Shown: positions 28,095-36,837 of the stretch, piece by piece
How positions within the stretch are numbered: the stretch's first letter is position 1
Layout: the number at the start of each line of letters is the position of its first letter
Assembly: GCA_964440915.1 (NCBI GenBank)
Contig: CAYTTV010000005.1
Location: 1-64,000 of the forward strand
Origin: CAMPJM01 sp964440915
Lineage (GTDB): Bacteria > Bacteroidota > Bacteroidia > Cytophagales > Cyclobacteriaceae
Direction of reading: 5' to 3'
Length of the DNA: 64,000 nt
Program-made: the position numbers and the translations under genes
Notes under the pieces: model-generated
Database searches by the model: none
What the model saw: the letters and a program-made list of their open reading frames with translations, nothing else
Told to the model about the DNA's origin: nothing

Positions 28095-29780
28095 ATGATC
28101 GAAAAAAAGATTAAAAGAAGAGCATTTTTTGCAAAGGGAGGCGTAGGTGCTTTGGCATTGAGTGTAGCACCTGCTGCTGCCATTACTGCTTGTGCATCTC
28201 CCTCAAACAATATCGAACAGGAAGAAGATGACGGGCAGGTGCTTTTTATTGGTGAAAACATCGCAGTGGCCAACACCCAATATGGCAAAGTGAAAGGGTA
28301 TATCATGAAAGGAATTTATACTTTTCATGGGATTCCATACGGAGATGATACCGCTGGGAAAAATAGGTTTATGCCACCCCAGGAGCCTAAACCGTGGAAA
28401 GATATACGTCCCGCCGTATTTTATGGCAATTCCGCTCCCCAGAAAATCTATGATCGCAGTCCTGAAAATTACTATGCCTTTGTAGACCATTGGAACTATG
28501 ATGAAGTAAGTGAAGATTGCCTGCGTTTGAATATCTGGACTCCGGCAATTGATGATGGTATGAAACGGCCTGTAGTGGTATGGTTGCATGGAGGCAGGTT
28601 TTCCAATGGCAATGGCATAGAGCAAGATGGTTATCACGGTGAAAATTTCAGCCGGTATGGCGACGTGGTTTTTTGCTCTATTAACCACCGGTTGGGACCC
28701 ATTGGGTTTTCTGATTTTTCTGCTGTTGGAGGGGAGGAATATAAGGATTCAGGCAATGTGGGCATGTTGGATATTATAGCAGCTTTGAAATGGGTCAATA
28801 AAAATATTGCCCATTTTGGAGGCGATCCCAACAATGTTACCGTAATGGGCCAATCAGGCGGTGGTGACAAGGTCTGCCTCGTGGCTGCCATGCCCGAAGC
28901 AAAGGGCTTGGTGCATAAAGCAGTGGCACTCAGTGGTTTTTATATAGAAGGGATGGATAAAAAATACTCTGAGGAGCTAGGAAGGTATATATTGAAAGAA
29001 GCTGGCATAACGATTTCCAATATCCATAAGTTACAGGAAATGCCGTGGAAGGAGTACATCGACCTAGCCTTGAGGGCAGAAAAGAGGATGGAAAAAGAGC
29101 AGGGAAGTTCGGGGATGAGATTTGGGAACTTCGGCCCCCATGCCGATGGGAGGCATATCCCTTTGGGAGAGTTCTATAGCAATACCGATAATGTTCCTGA
29201 TATTCCCATGCTCCTATGCACAACCTTTCATGAGTGGGCACCCGGGCGGACAGCGCCTGAATTAGAGGATATCACTTTAGAAGGTGTTGTGGAAGAACTA
29301 CAAGCCACATATGGTGAAAATGCTGAAGAGATTGTAAATGCTTATGCCAAGAATTTCCCTAATAGCAAGCCAATAGAAATCTGGGCTTTTATCACCTCTA
29401 ATCGACAACGGGTGGTAAGTGCAGCCAAGGCAAAGCTTAAGCAGAAATCTCCTCTGTATGTAGCTTGGTTTGGTTGGAGTTCTCCTTTGTTTGACCATCG
29501 CATGCGATCGTTTCATTGTTTGGATATCAGTTTCTGGTTTTTGAATACCGATTTGATGGTTACCCATACGGGTGGAGGTGCACGGCCTAGAAAGCTCTCT
29601 AAAACAATGGCTAATGCCTTATTGAAGTTTATGCGTTCCGGCAATCCTAACGGCGGTGCGCTGCCTCTTTGGCCAGAGTATACAGAAGCAAATGGAGAAA
29701 CTATGATATTGAATGACGAATGCATTGTTGTGAATGATCCTGACAAGACAGGACGCAGAGTGCTGGACAAGTATAGTTAA
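28095..29780 (+). CDS. Type-B carboxylesterase, Tat-type signal
   Basis: The 561-residue alpha/beta-hydrolase has SEDCLRLNIWTP and HGGRFSNG, the oxyanion region, and the nucleophile elbow GQSGGG with S254. The N-terminus KKIKRRAFFAKGGVGAL...AAAITAC shows a twin-arginine pattern and a possible lipobox. An ATG at 28095 fits better than the TTG at 28089. Family members hydrolyse carboxylic esters. In this setting removal of acetyl or other acyl groups from mannan is a reasonable guess, not shown by sequence. The gene starts 26 bp after the ThuA-cytochrome gene, so they probably share a transcript. Confidence 0.85.
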   Translation: MIEKKIKRRAFFAKGGVGALALSVAPAAAITACASPSNNIEQEEDDGQVLFIGENIAVANTQYGKVKGYIMKGIYTFHGIPYGDDTAGKNRFMPPQEPKPWKDIRPAVFYGNSAPQKIYDRSPENYYAFVDHWNYDEVSEDCLRLNIWTPAIDDGMKRPVVVWLHGGRFSNGNGIEQDGYHGENFSRYGDVVFCSINHRLGPIGFSDFSAVGGEEYKDSGNVGMLDIIAALKWVNKNIAHFGGDPNNVTVMGQSGGGDKVCLVAAMPEAKGLVHKAVALSGFYIEGMDKKYSEELGRYILKEAGITISNIHKLQEMPWKEYIDLALRAEKRMEKEQGSSGMRFGNFGPHADGRHIPLGEFYSNTDNVPDIPMLLCTTFHEWAPGRTAPELEDITLEGVVEELQATYGENAEEIVNAYAKNFPNSKPIEIWAFITSNRQRVVSAAKAKLKQKSPLYVAWFGWSSPLFDHRMRSFHCLDISFWFLNTDLMVTHTGGGARPRKLSKTMANALLKFMRSGNPNGGALPLWPEYTEANGETMILNDECIVVNDPDKTGRRVLDKYS

Positions 29781-29788
29781 TAAATCAT

Positions 29789-29867
29789 GTCGTTTAGTTA
29801 AGGCGATTAACCCTTCTCACTTTAGTAGAAGGGGAAGGATGAGGATAAAAGAAGCTAACTAAACGAC
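29789..29867. repeat. MITE-like hairpin element, copy 3
   Basis: Perfect 12-bp arms GTCGTTTAGTTA (29789-29800) and TAACTAAACGAC (29856-29867) enclose a second perfect stem CCCTTCT / AGAAGGG (29811-29833). It stands in the 109-bp gap between the esterase and GH5 genes. Confidence 0.75.
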
Positions 29868-29889
29868 TTTCACTAAAAAAACATGAAAA

Positions 29890-31047
29890 ATGATGGAAAG
29901 AAAGAATAGAAGGGGCTTCTTGAAGACGGCCGGACTTGCGGGAGCGGCAGTTGCTGCGGCACCTCATTTACTGGAAGCAAAAGATAGTGCCAAAAAAATA
30001 AAACCTATTAAAGGACTTGCGCTTCCCAGGTGGAAGGGTTTTAACTTACAATATATCTATAGAAACAGAGGGATTCATGCCCCTCAGGAGCAACATTTTC
30101 AATGGTTGTCCGATTGGGGGTTTGACTTTGTACGTATTCCTTTGAACTATAGGGCTTGGCTTAAATACAAACCCAAAAGAGGAGAGAGGCCTATAACAGA
30201 AGAAGATGTTTATAATATAGATGAAAGCACGCTGGAACTTATCGATAAAATGGTGGAGTATGGTGTGAAGCATAATGTGCATGTAAACCTATCTTTTCAT
30301 CATGCACCGGGCTATATCATCGGTATTGGGGATTGGACAGGAGAGCCTTTTCGGCTTTTCAGGGATGAAGCAGCAAAAAAAGCTTTTACCTACCATTGGG
30401 AAATGTTTGCCAAACGGTATAAAGGAATAGGCAAAAACCAAATAAGCTTTAATCTATTTAATGAAGCACCATGGCCTTATGACAATTTCAATGGAGAAAT
30501 TTATAAAAACACGATAACGCCTGCTGTAGAAACCATTCGGAAAATCAGCCCTGAACGCATTATTATAGCCGATGGCGCAGGAGCAGGCAACCTTTGTGTC
30601 CCTGAGCTTATTCCTTTGGGCATTAATCAAAGCGTGCATTGCTATATACCAGGGACAGTGAGCCATTATAAAGTAGACTGGATGCAGGAACGCACCGATT
30701 GGCCGGAACCAAAGTGGCCAGATGCTATCGGTGAAGAAGGGTATGTGTGGAACAGGCAAAAACTGGAAGAGTACTATGCACCATGGGGTAGGCTGGTGGA
30801 ACAGGGCATTGGCGTGCACTTGGGAGAAACTGGCGGTTCGCATCGTTTACCGCACCATGTTTACTTGGCTTGGTTGGAAGATGTACTCGATGTATTTAAA
30901 AATATGGGTATAGGCTATTGTCTTTGGGATTTTATTGGCCAAAGCAATTTTGGAATCTTGGACAGCGACAGAAAAGATGTGCAATATGAAGACTGGTATG
31001 GCCATAAGCTCGACAGGAAGATGCTCGAATTACTTCAAAAGTATTAG
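29890..31047 (+). CDS. GH5 family glycoside hydrolase with a Tat signal
   Basis: The 385-residue protein begins with a classic twin-arginine signal (NRRGFLKTAGLAGAAVAAAP). The GH5 barrel starts at WKGFNLQY and has FVRIPLNYRAW, NLFNEAPW with acid/base E192, and HLGETGGSH with nucleophile E313. GH5 includes cellulases, mannanases and glucomannanases; the subfamily cannot be assigned here, but the context favours mannan or glucomannan. Export in folded form through Tat would place it in the periplasm. It follows the esterase gene by 109 bp, a gap filled by a hairpin element. Confidence 0.86.
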   Translation: MMERKNRRGFLKTAGLAGAAVAAAPHLLEAKDSAKKIKPIKGLALPRWKGFNLQYIYRNRGIHAPQEQHFQWLSDWGFDFVRIPLNYRAWLKYKPKRGERPITEEDVYNIDESTLELIDKMVEYGVKHNVHVNLSFHHAPGYIIGIGDWTGEPFRLFRDEAAKKAFTYHWEMFAKRYKGIGKNQISFNLFNEAPWPYDNFNGEIYKNTITPAVETIRKISPERIIIADGAGAGNLCVPELIPLGINQSVHCYIPGTVSHYKVDWMQERTDWPEPKWPDAIGEEGYVWNRQKLEEYYAPWGRLVEQGIGVHLGETGGSHRLPHHVYLAWLEDVLDVFKNMGIGYCLWDFIGQSNFGILDSDRKDVQYEDWYGHKLDRKMLELLQKY

Positions 31048-31413
31048 GGAACATATGGACAGATTAATAACACTAGCCTAGGATAACCATCATCCGAAGG
31101 TAAGAGGGAATTTCCATGGGATTAAGGTAACCTAAGGAAGTTGCCTCTTGCCTCGGCATAGCGCTAATGGAAAGTAATAACTGCTTGTCAAAATACAAGT
31201 TTATAAGATTAATAGTATAATTACGTATACTGACCGTTAGTGGCATGACATCGGAAGTTCCAACTTGAGTATGTCAACTGACTTCTGCCTACCCAATTCT
31301 GACGTCTTGAATCTTAAATTTGTTGTCCCGTTTCATCCTTTGCCTATTGTCAATCGCCCCTTGCCTATTTATCGTGTCTAATGTCTGTCGTCTGATGTCT
31401 AATGTCTAATAAC
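31048..31413. other. Gene-free region before the CBM32-containing GH26 gene
   Basis: No gene is visible. The segment 31337-31400 (TTGCCTATTGTCAATCGCCC and GTCTAATGTCT words) is an inverted, diverged copy of 42583-42650. A further shared word GACATCGGAAGTTCCAAC lies at about 31248. The regulatory site of the GH26 gene begins right after it. Confidence 0.6.
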
Positions 31414-31414
31414 A

Positions 31415-31479
31415 CGGACTATTTTACCAACTTTCCGTACGATAGTGTTTAGCCATCCTAATTTATTCAGATACTTTTA
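31415..31479 (+). promoter_or_regulatory. Candidate HTCS-controlled promoter of the CBM32-containing GH26 gene
   Basis: The half-sites CGGACTA (31415-31421) and CGTACGA (31436-31442) are 21 bp apart. TTTTACCA lies between them and TAGTGTTT after. The -7-like TACTTTTA lies at 31472-31479, 36 bp after the start of the second half-site. The predicted leader to the ATG is about 100 nt. Confidence 0.62.
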
Positions 31480-31587
31480 TATAACACACTGCAATCGTTT
31501 CCGGAAACATGATTGACGTGTATCTATCCTTCTTGCTCGTAAGAGTAAGACAGTACATCTATTGTTCAATTTTTAAACCAAGTAAAA

Positions 31588-33312
31588 ATGAAGAAAACTT
31601 TACTTTATGGAAAAAAGATGCTCATTGGATACATGGCCATTGTTTTGGTCATTGCTTTCCAAGAAAGCCGCGCGCAAACTTCCTTTGAATCGCTTAATTA
31701 TTTGTACAGCATTCAAGGGAGCAAAGTGATCGGTGGGATGCATAACCGACAGCCGAATTCAAATCCTAACAGCTACAGCCAACAACTGCATAATATCACT
31801 GGAGTTTGGCCAGGCCTGTATAGTGCCGATTTCCAGTTTGAGCCGAATGAAATTGCCAATAGGCAAACGATGGTCAATCAGGCAATTCAGGAATGGAATA
31901 ATGGTGCGATGGTGAATATCATGTGGCATGCCTGCAACCCCGCAAAAGGAGAGCCATGCTATTGGGACAATAATGGCGTGCTAAGCCAGATGTCCGAATG
32001 GGAATGGAGCCAACTGATTACCAATGGAACGGCCATTAACAACAGTTGGAAAAGCAGGATGGATGATATTGCCTACTATTTGCAGCAGTTGAAAGATGCT
32101 GGAGTGGAAGTGTTTTTCAGGCCATTGCACGAAATGAATCAAGGGATGTTTTGGTGGGGAGGGAGACCAGGCCCGAACGGAACAGCCAAATTATATCAGA
32201 TCACGCATGATTATTTGACCTACACCAAAGGGTTAACCAACCTTATATGGGTTTGGAACCTACAAGACTTTAGCACATTGGCCAGCGACTTGAACAGCTA
32301 TGATCCGGGAGGTCAATACTGGGATGTTTTAACCCTGGATATGTATTGGAGCGATGGTCAAGGTTATACTACCGCAAAATACAATGCCATGGCCAACAAA
32401 GCAGGTAATAAGCCCATGGGAATTGGTGAGTGCCAGGATCTGCCCGCTGTAAATTTATTGTCCTCCCAACCTAAGTGGTCCTTTTTTATGGGTTGGTCTG
32501 AACTCGTTTTTCAGAACAATTCCAACCAAAAGATACAGGAAATATATTGGTCGGATAGGGTCATTACCTTGAATGAAATGCCGGGTTGGACGGGCAATGT
32601 CGGAGGAGGTTCTTCGGTTAATCTGGCCTATAACAAGCCTGTGACCGTTTCTTCCACCGAAAGCCCTCACGTAGGGTCGAGGGCAGTAGATGCCGATGGC
32701 AATACCAGATGGGCTTCGGCTGCCGCTGATCCACAATATTTCATTGTAGATTTGGGGGCAAACTATCATGTAAACCGGGTAAGGATTGCTTGGGAGGCTG
32801 CATATGCCAGCTACTACCAAATTCAGTTCTCTACAGACAATGTGAATTGGACAACTGTAAGGTCGGTAAGCAACAACACCAGCTTGGAAAATGACTTGAC
32901 AGGTTTGAGCGGCACCGCGCGATATGTGAAAATGTATGGTATCAATAGAGGAACCAATTACGGCTATTCTATGTATGAAATGGAGGTGTATGGCACTCCA
33001 GCATCAGGGAGCTTTTCTGCTCAGAATAAAAAAATAGCATTGGCAGAGGAACCTATTATAAGAGAAACGATCAATGCTTATCCAAACCCATTTGCAGATC
33101 AAATAACATTGCTTGCGCCCATAGAACAGGGGACTTTCACTGTAAAGATCTATGATGCAATGGGCAAGGAAATAGCAGCAATCGATGGAGAGAAAATCGA
33201 TGATCTGAGTTCAGAAATAGTATTCAATACCAAAGGATGGTCTCCTGGTTTGTATACCTGTATCGTAGATTCTCCAGAAAGGAGGTGGGTCAGTAAATTG
33301 ATCAAGCGATAG
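31588..33312 (+). CDS. GH26 endo-beta-mannanase with CBM32 and a T9SS sorting tail
   Basis: The 574-residue protein has a signal peptide (ending RAQ, about 1-30). The GH26 barrel (about 32-340) has FRPLHEMNQGMFWWGGR, with E182 as acid/base, and GIGECQDLP, with E281 as nucleophile. An F5/8 type C / CBM32 sandwich (about 348-475, VNLAYNKPVTVSSTES to YSMYEMEVYG) follows. The type IX secretion tail (about 500-574) runs INAYPNPF ... VKIYDAMGKEI ... SPGLYTCIV. It should be exported to the cell surface or medium and bind glycan while cutting mannan. It is a paralogue of the shorter GH26 protein at 23279 and shares its operator. Confidence 0.92.
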   Translation: MKKTLLYGKKMLIGYMAIVLVIAFQESRAQTSFESLNYLYSIQGSKVIGGMHNRQPNSNPNSYSQQLHNITGVWPGLYSADFQFEPNEIANRQTMVNQAIQEWNNGAMVNIMWHACNPAKGEPCYWDNNGVLSQMSEWEWSQLITNGTAINNSWKSRMDDIAYYLQQLKDAGVEVFFRPLHEMNQGMFWWGGRPGPNGTAKLYQITHDYLTYTKGLTNLIWVWNLQDFSTLASDLNSYDPGGQYWDVLTLDMYWSDGQGYTTAKYNAMANKAGNKPMGIGECQDLPAVNLLSSQPKWSFFMGWSELVFQNNSNQKIQEIYWSDRVITLNEMPGWTGNVGGGSSVNLAYNKPVTVSSTESPHVGSRAVDADGNTRWASAAADPQYFIVDLGANYHVNRVRIAWEAAYASYYQIQFSTDNVNWTTVRSVSNNTSLENDLTGLSGTARYVKMYGINRGTNYGYSMYEMEVYGTPASGSFSAQNKKIALAEEPIIRETINAYPNPFADQITLLAPIEQGTFTVKIYDAMGKEIAAIDGEKIDDLSSEIVFNTKGWSPGLYTCIVDSPERRWVSKLIKR

Positions 33313-33410
33313 ATAGAAGAAATGTGAAAAGCATTTTTAAGATTAAATGTATAACAGAATTAAGGGATACAATGCTTTGGTTATAGCTTTCTATCAATCA
33401 GGACGCGCAT

Positions 33411-33476
33411 TGTACGATATTACCAGTCTTCCGTACGATAGTGTTCGCTTTAATCTCGCCGCTCATAATAATTTTA
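33411..33476 (+). promoter_or_regulatory. Candidate HTCS-controlled promoter of susC
   Basis: The half-sites TGTACGA (33411-33417) and CGTACGA (33432-33438) are 21 bp apart, with TTACCAG between and TAGTGTT after. The -7-like TAATTTTA is at 33469-33476, 37 bp after the start of the second half-site. The leader to susC is about 145 nt and contains the 12-bp word ATTTTATGAGAT twice (33471 and 33529). Confidence 0.62.
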
Positions 33477-33628
33477 TGAGATGAAGTAGGGGCAGCATGT
33501 TCGGGTGCGTCTGGATCAACTAAAACATATTTTATGAGATGGATGATTGAAGGTAAAAATAAGTATAGCACTATCGAGGCTATGACCAATATTTCTCAAC
33601 ATTAAAAAATAATCTAAACCTAAATTTC

Positions 33629-36600
33629 ATGAACAATAAGTTTCTACAAGTCAGAAGGACTGTAAAATACCTATCAATAGGTGTGATTTTACAATGCTTC
33701 TTTTATTCCTTGTCAGCGGCATCGCATGCTGGGGAATTAGATTCCGAAGGATTTTTGAATAATCTTTCCGTTGCGAATGTTTCATTGGAAAATTCAGGCA
33801 ATCGTTTGAGTGCTGCCGATGAACTTCCTGAAGCAGAGATCATTGTTTCAGGAACCATTACAGATGATTTGGGCGAGCCCCTTCCAGGTGTTAATATTAT
33901 AGTATTGGGCACTTCCCATGGAACAGTCACTTCCATAGATGGTACTTATCGGCTCAACGTGGATGAAAATGCCACCTTGGTGATCAGTTTCATTGGCTTT
34001 TTGACAGAACAAGTACCTGTGAATGGCAGGTCCGTCATAGACATGAGCCTAATGCCTGATATCATGACCATGGACGAAGTTGTGGTGGTAGGATATGGTA
34101 CTGTGAAAAGGCAAGACCTGACCGGTTCGGTCTCTCAGGTTCAGGTTGAGAAGATTCAAGATATTCCTGCCAACTCCGTAGAGGGTTTGCTTCAAGGCCG
34201 CGTGGCAGGTCTCCAAGTTACCAGTTCGTCTCAGGATCCTGGAGCAGGTTCTACGGTGATTATTCGTGGAGCAAGTTCATTAAGGGGATCTAAGTCGCCG
34301 CTATTGGTTGTAGATGGATTTCCACTAGGCGATGCGGGTGATTTAAAGCAAATCAACCCATCCGATATTGTGTCTATTGACATCCTAAAAGATGCTTCCG
34401 CTTCTGCAATCTATGGTTCAAGAGGTGCTAACGGTGTAATATTGGTTACTACCCGTAAGCCAAAAACAGGAAAGACACAAGTTAGCGTAACACAACAAAC
34501 TACAGTCTCCCAATTTACATCTGAGTTAAACCTATGGCGAGACCCAGTACTGATGGCGCAATTGAATAATGAATCTAGATTGAATGGCGGGTTCCAGCCT
34601 CAATATATAGGAGCAGTAAACCCAGCAGGTATTTACTACCCTTCAATAGCAGAGCTGTCTAATGGTTCATGGCCACACAATACCCGTTGGGATGATATTG
34701 TTTTTAGAGATGCTCCTGTTTCAAACAACACAACTGTGAGTGTATCCAGCTCAAACGAAAAAACTAATTTCAGTTTTAGCGGCAACTACTATACCGATAA
34801 AGGGATGTATATCGATGACGATTACTCCAAATTAGGTTATAACTTCAATGTTGATCATAAGCTGTTGGACAACCTTAAGCTGACATTCTCCAATATATTG
34901 TCGAGAGGTAAGCGAAACAATAACGGTGGCTTGGCTTATTGGAGAAACCCCATTTGGCCAATATATAATGAGAATGGAGAATATTTTCTTACTGACAACA
35001 ACGACTACGGACATCCTGTAGCCATTTCAGAAAACAGATTGAATACTTCAAAAAGTTTAGACGTATTGTCTTTCCTCGACTTGGAGTGGAAGATCATGCC
35101 TTCTCTTACCTTGACTTCTAGGATGAATTATAAATACGGGGCTTCAATAGAAGACGAGTACCAACCTATGAGATATACAGAAGGTGGAAGTTTTAATAAT
35201 GGAGCAGCTTATATGAGAAATCGGGAATGGCAAGATTTCGTTTCTGAAACTTTCGCCAATTATAACAAGCTATTCGGAAAGCATGAAATAGGGGCTACGA
35301 TAGGTTATAGTTATGAAAACAATACCTATAGAGGATCCGAATTGGGCGCTTTTGATTTCGTCAACGAGATATTGAAGAACCAAAACATGGGTGCCGGAAA
35401 TCCAGAGAAAAACACCGTTGGGAATGACCATCGCGAATCGGAGCTGGTTTCGGGGATTTTCCGTGTCAATTATGGGTTTAATGATAAGTACTTGCTCACC
35501 TTTACTTCTAGGATAGATGGCTCCTCTAAATTTGGTGCCAATAACAAGTGGGCTTATTTCCCTTCAGGAGCCATAAGTTGGAAGGCACACGAAGAAGAGT
35601 TTGTGAGCCAATTAGGCGTTTTTGATGAGTTGAAGCTCCGTGCGAGTTATGGTATTTCTGGTAATCAAGGCATTGACCCATACTGGACATTGAGCCGTTA
35701 TGGCCTAAGCAATTACTATAATAAAGGCAACTGGTTTACTGCCATTGGACCTGGCTATGAGGTGGGAAGAGCTGGGCAAGACGGTATTGAAGTAGTTTGG
35801 GGAGGTATATCCAATCCAGACTTGAGATGGGAAACCACAGCACAAGCCAACCTAGGGGTGGATATGGGCTTTTTCGATAATCGACTCAATGTGATATTTG
35901 ATTATTACGAGAAGAAAACAGATGATCTTTTACGTGAGAGATTCTTAGCACCGTCTTCTGGTTATGACAAAATGTGGGTAAATGACGGTAGCGTAAGTAA
36001 TAAAGGAATTGAGTTGACTTTGGATGGGAATATTATCAATACCCAAGATTTGAACTTCAATGCAACGTTGATTTATTCTCAAAATAAAAACAAAATTACG
36101 AGACTTGGAACCTCCACTGAATATGGTTTAACTGAAGATCCTAATAGTGGGATGTTGTACGAAATTTACAGCAACGATATTGAAATGTTCCGCAAGTGGA
36201 CCAATATTCTAGCGGTTGGCCAACCTATGCAAGTATTTTATGGCTACAAGACGAATGGTATTATCCAGTCTTTGGAAGAAGGGATAGAGGCAGGACTAGA
36301 TGGAGACTTGGCAAGACCAGGAGAGTTTAAATATGTAGACATCAACGACGATGGTGTAATTGATGAAAAGGACCAGACGATCATAGGAGATCCACACCCT
36401 GATTTCATGATGAGCTTAGCGTTGAACCTAACTTATAAGAAGTTTGATTTTGGCATATTCTTTAACGGCGTTTTTGGTAACGATGTGTTGAATACCCAAG
36501 CATTCAATCAGCCGAGTAATACGCCTTTAAGGTGGACAGTTGACAATCCGGCTAATGATTACCCTGGCTTGCGAGATGGCCGCCAAAACAAGTTCTCGGA

Positions 36601-36826
36601 TTGGTGGATAGAGGATGGTTCCTTTGTTAGAATTCAAAATGTAAACCTTGGATACACTTTTGACTTACCAAAAAATATCAAGGCTCGAGTTTTTGCCAAT
36701 GCTTCCAATCTTTTCACTTTCACAAAGTTTGAGGGATATGACCCTGAGGTGGGTGGCGATGGTATATATTGGGGTGGTTACCCTCGCTTGAGAAAAATGA
36801 CATTGGGCGTTAACGTAACATTTTAA
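33629..36826 (+). CDS. SusC/RagA-family TonB-dependent outer-membrane transporter
   Basis: The 1065-residue protein has a signal region. A carboxypeptidase-regulatory-like domain (about 72-145, ISGTITDDLGEPLPGVNI-like) precedes the SusC signature MDEVVVVGYGTVKRQDLTGS, the plug (about 150-260, YGSRGANGVILVTT) and a 22-strand barrel to the end. A long DVNDDG-type calcium-like loop (YVDINDDGVIDEKDQ) lies near residue 908. It imports oligosaccharides with its SusD lid, here presumably manno- or gluco-manno-oligosaccharides. susD follows after 11 bp, in an operon led by the predicted HTCS promoter. Confidence 0.95.
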   Translation: MNNKFLQVRRTVKYLSIGVILQCFFYSLSAASHAGELDSEGFLNNLSVANVSLENSGNRLSAADELPEAEIIVSGTITDDLGEPLPGVNIIVLGTSHGTVTSIDGTYRLNVDENATLVISFIGFLTEQVPVNGRSVIDMSLMPDIMTMDEVVVVGYGTVKRQDLTGSVSQVQVEKIQDIPANSVEGLLQGRVAGLQVTSSSQDPGAGSTVIIRGASSLRGSKSPLLVVDGFPLGDAGDLKQINPSDIVSIDILKDASASAIYGSRGANGVILVTTRKPKTGKTQVSVTQQTTVSQFTSELNLWRDPVLMAQLNNESRLNGGFQPQYIGAVNPAGIYYPSIAELSNGSWPHNTRWDDIVFRDAPVSNNTTVSVSSSNEKTNFSFSGNYYTDKGMYIDDDYSKLGYNFNVDHKLLDNLKLTFSNILSRGKRNNNGGLAYWRNPIWPIYNENGEYFLTDNNDYGHPVAISENRLNTSKSLDVLSFLDLEWKIMPSLTLTSRMNYKYGASIEDEYQPMRYTEGGSFNNGAAYMRNREWQDFVSETFANYNKLFGKHEIGATIGYSYENNTYRGSELGAFDFVNEILKNQNMGAGNPEKNTVGNDHRESELVSGIFRVNYGFNDKYLLTFTSRIDGSSKFGANNKWAYFPSGAISWKAHEEEFVSQLGVFDELKLRASYGISGNQGIDPYWTLSRYGLSNYYNKGNWFTAIGPGYEVGRAGQDGIEVVWGGISNPDLRWETTAQANLGVDMGFFDNRLNVIFDYYEKKTDDLLRERFLAPSSGYDKMWVNDGSVSNKGIELTLDGNIINTQDLNFNATLIYSQNKNKITRLGTSTEYGLTEDPNSGMLYEIYSNDIEMFRKWTNILAVGQPMQVFYGYKTNGIIQSLEEGIEAGLDGDLARPGEFKYVDINDDGVIDEKDQTIIGDPHPDFMMSLALNLTYKKFDFGIFFNGVFGNDVLNTQAFNQPSNTPLRWTVDNPANDYPGLRDGRQNKFSDWWIEDGSFVRIQNVNLGYTFDLPKNIKARVFANASNLFTFTKFEGYDPEVGGDGIYWGGYPRLRKMTLGVNVTF

Positions 36827-36837
36827 AGAAGAGCATT

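Noticed and set aside
33471..33540. 12-bp direct repeat ATTTTATGAGAT in the susC leader
   Set aside because: Only two copies in A/T-rich DNA, not found before the other predicted HTCS targets; mentioned only as context.
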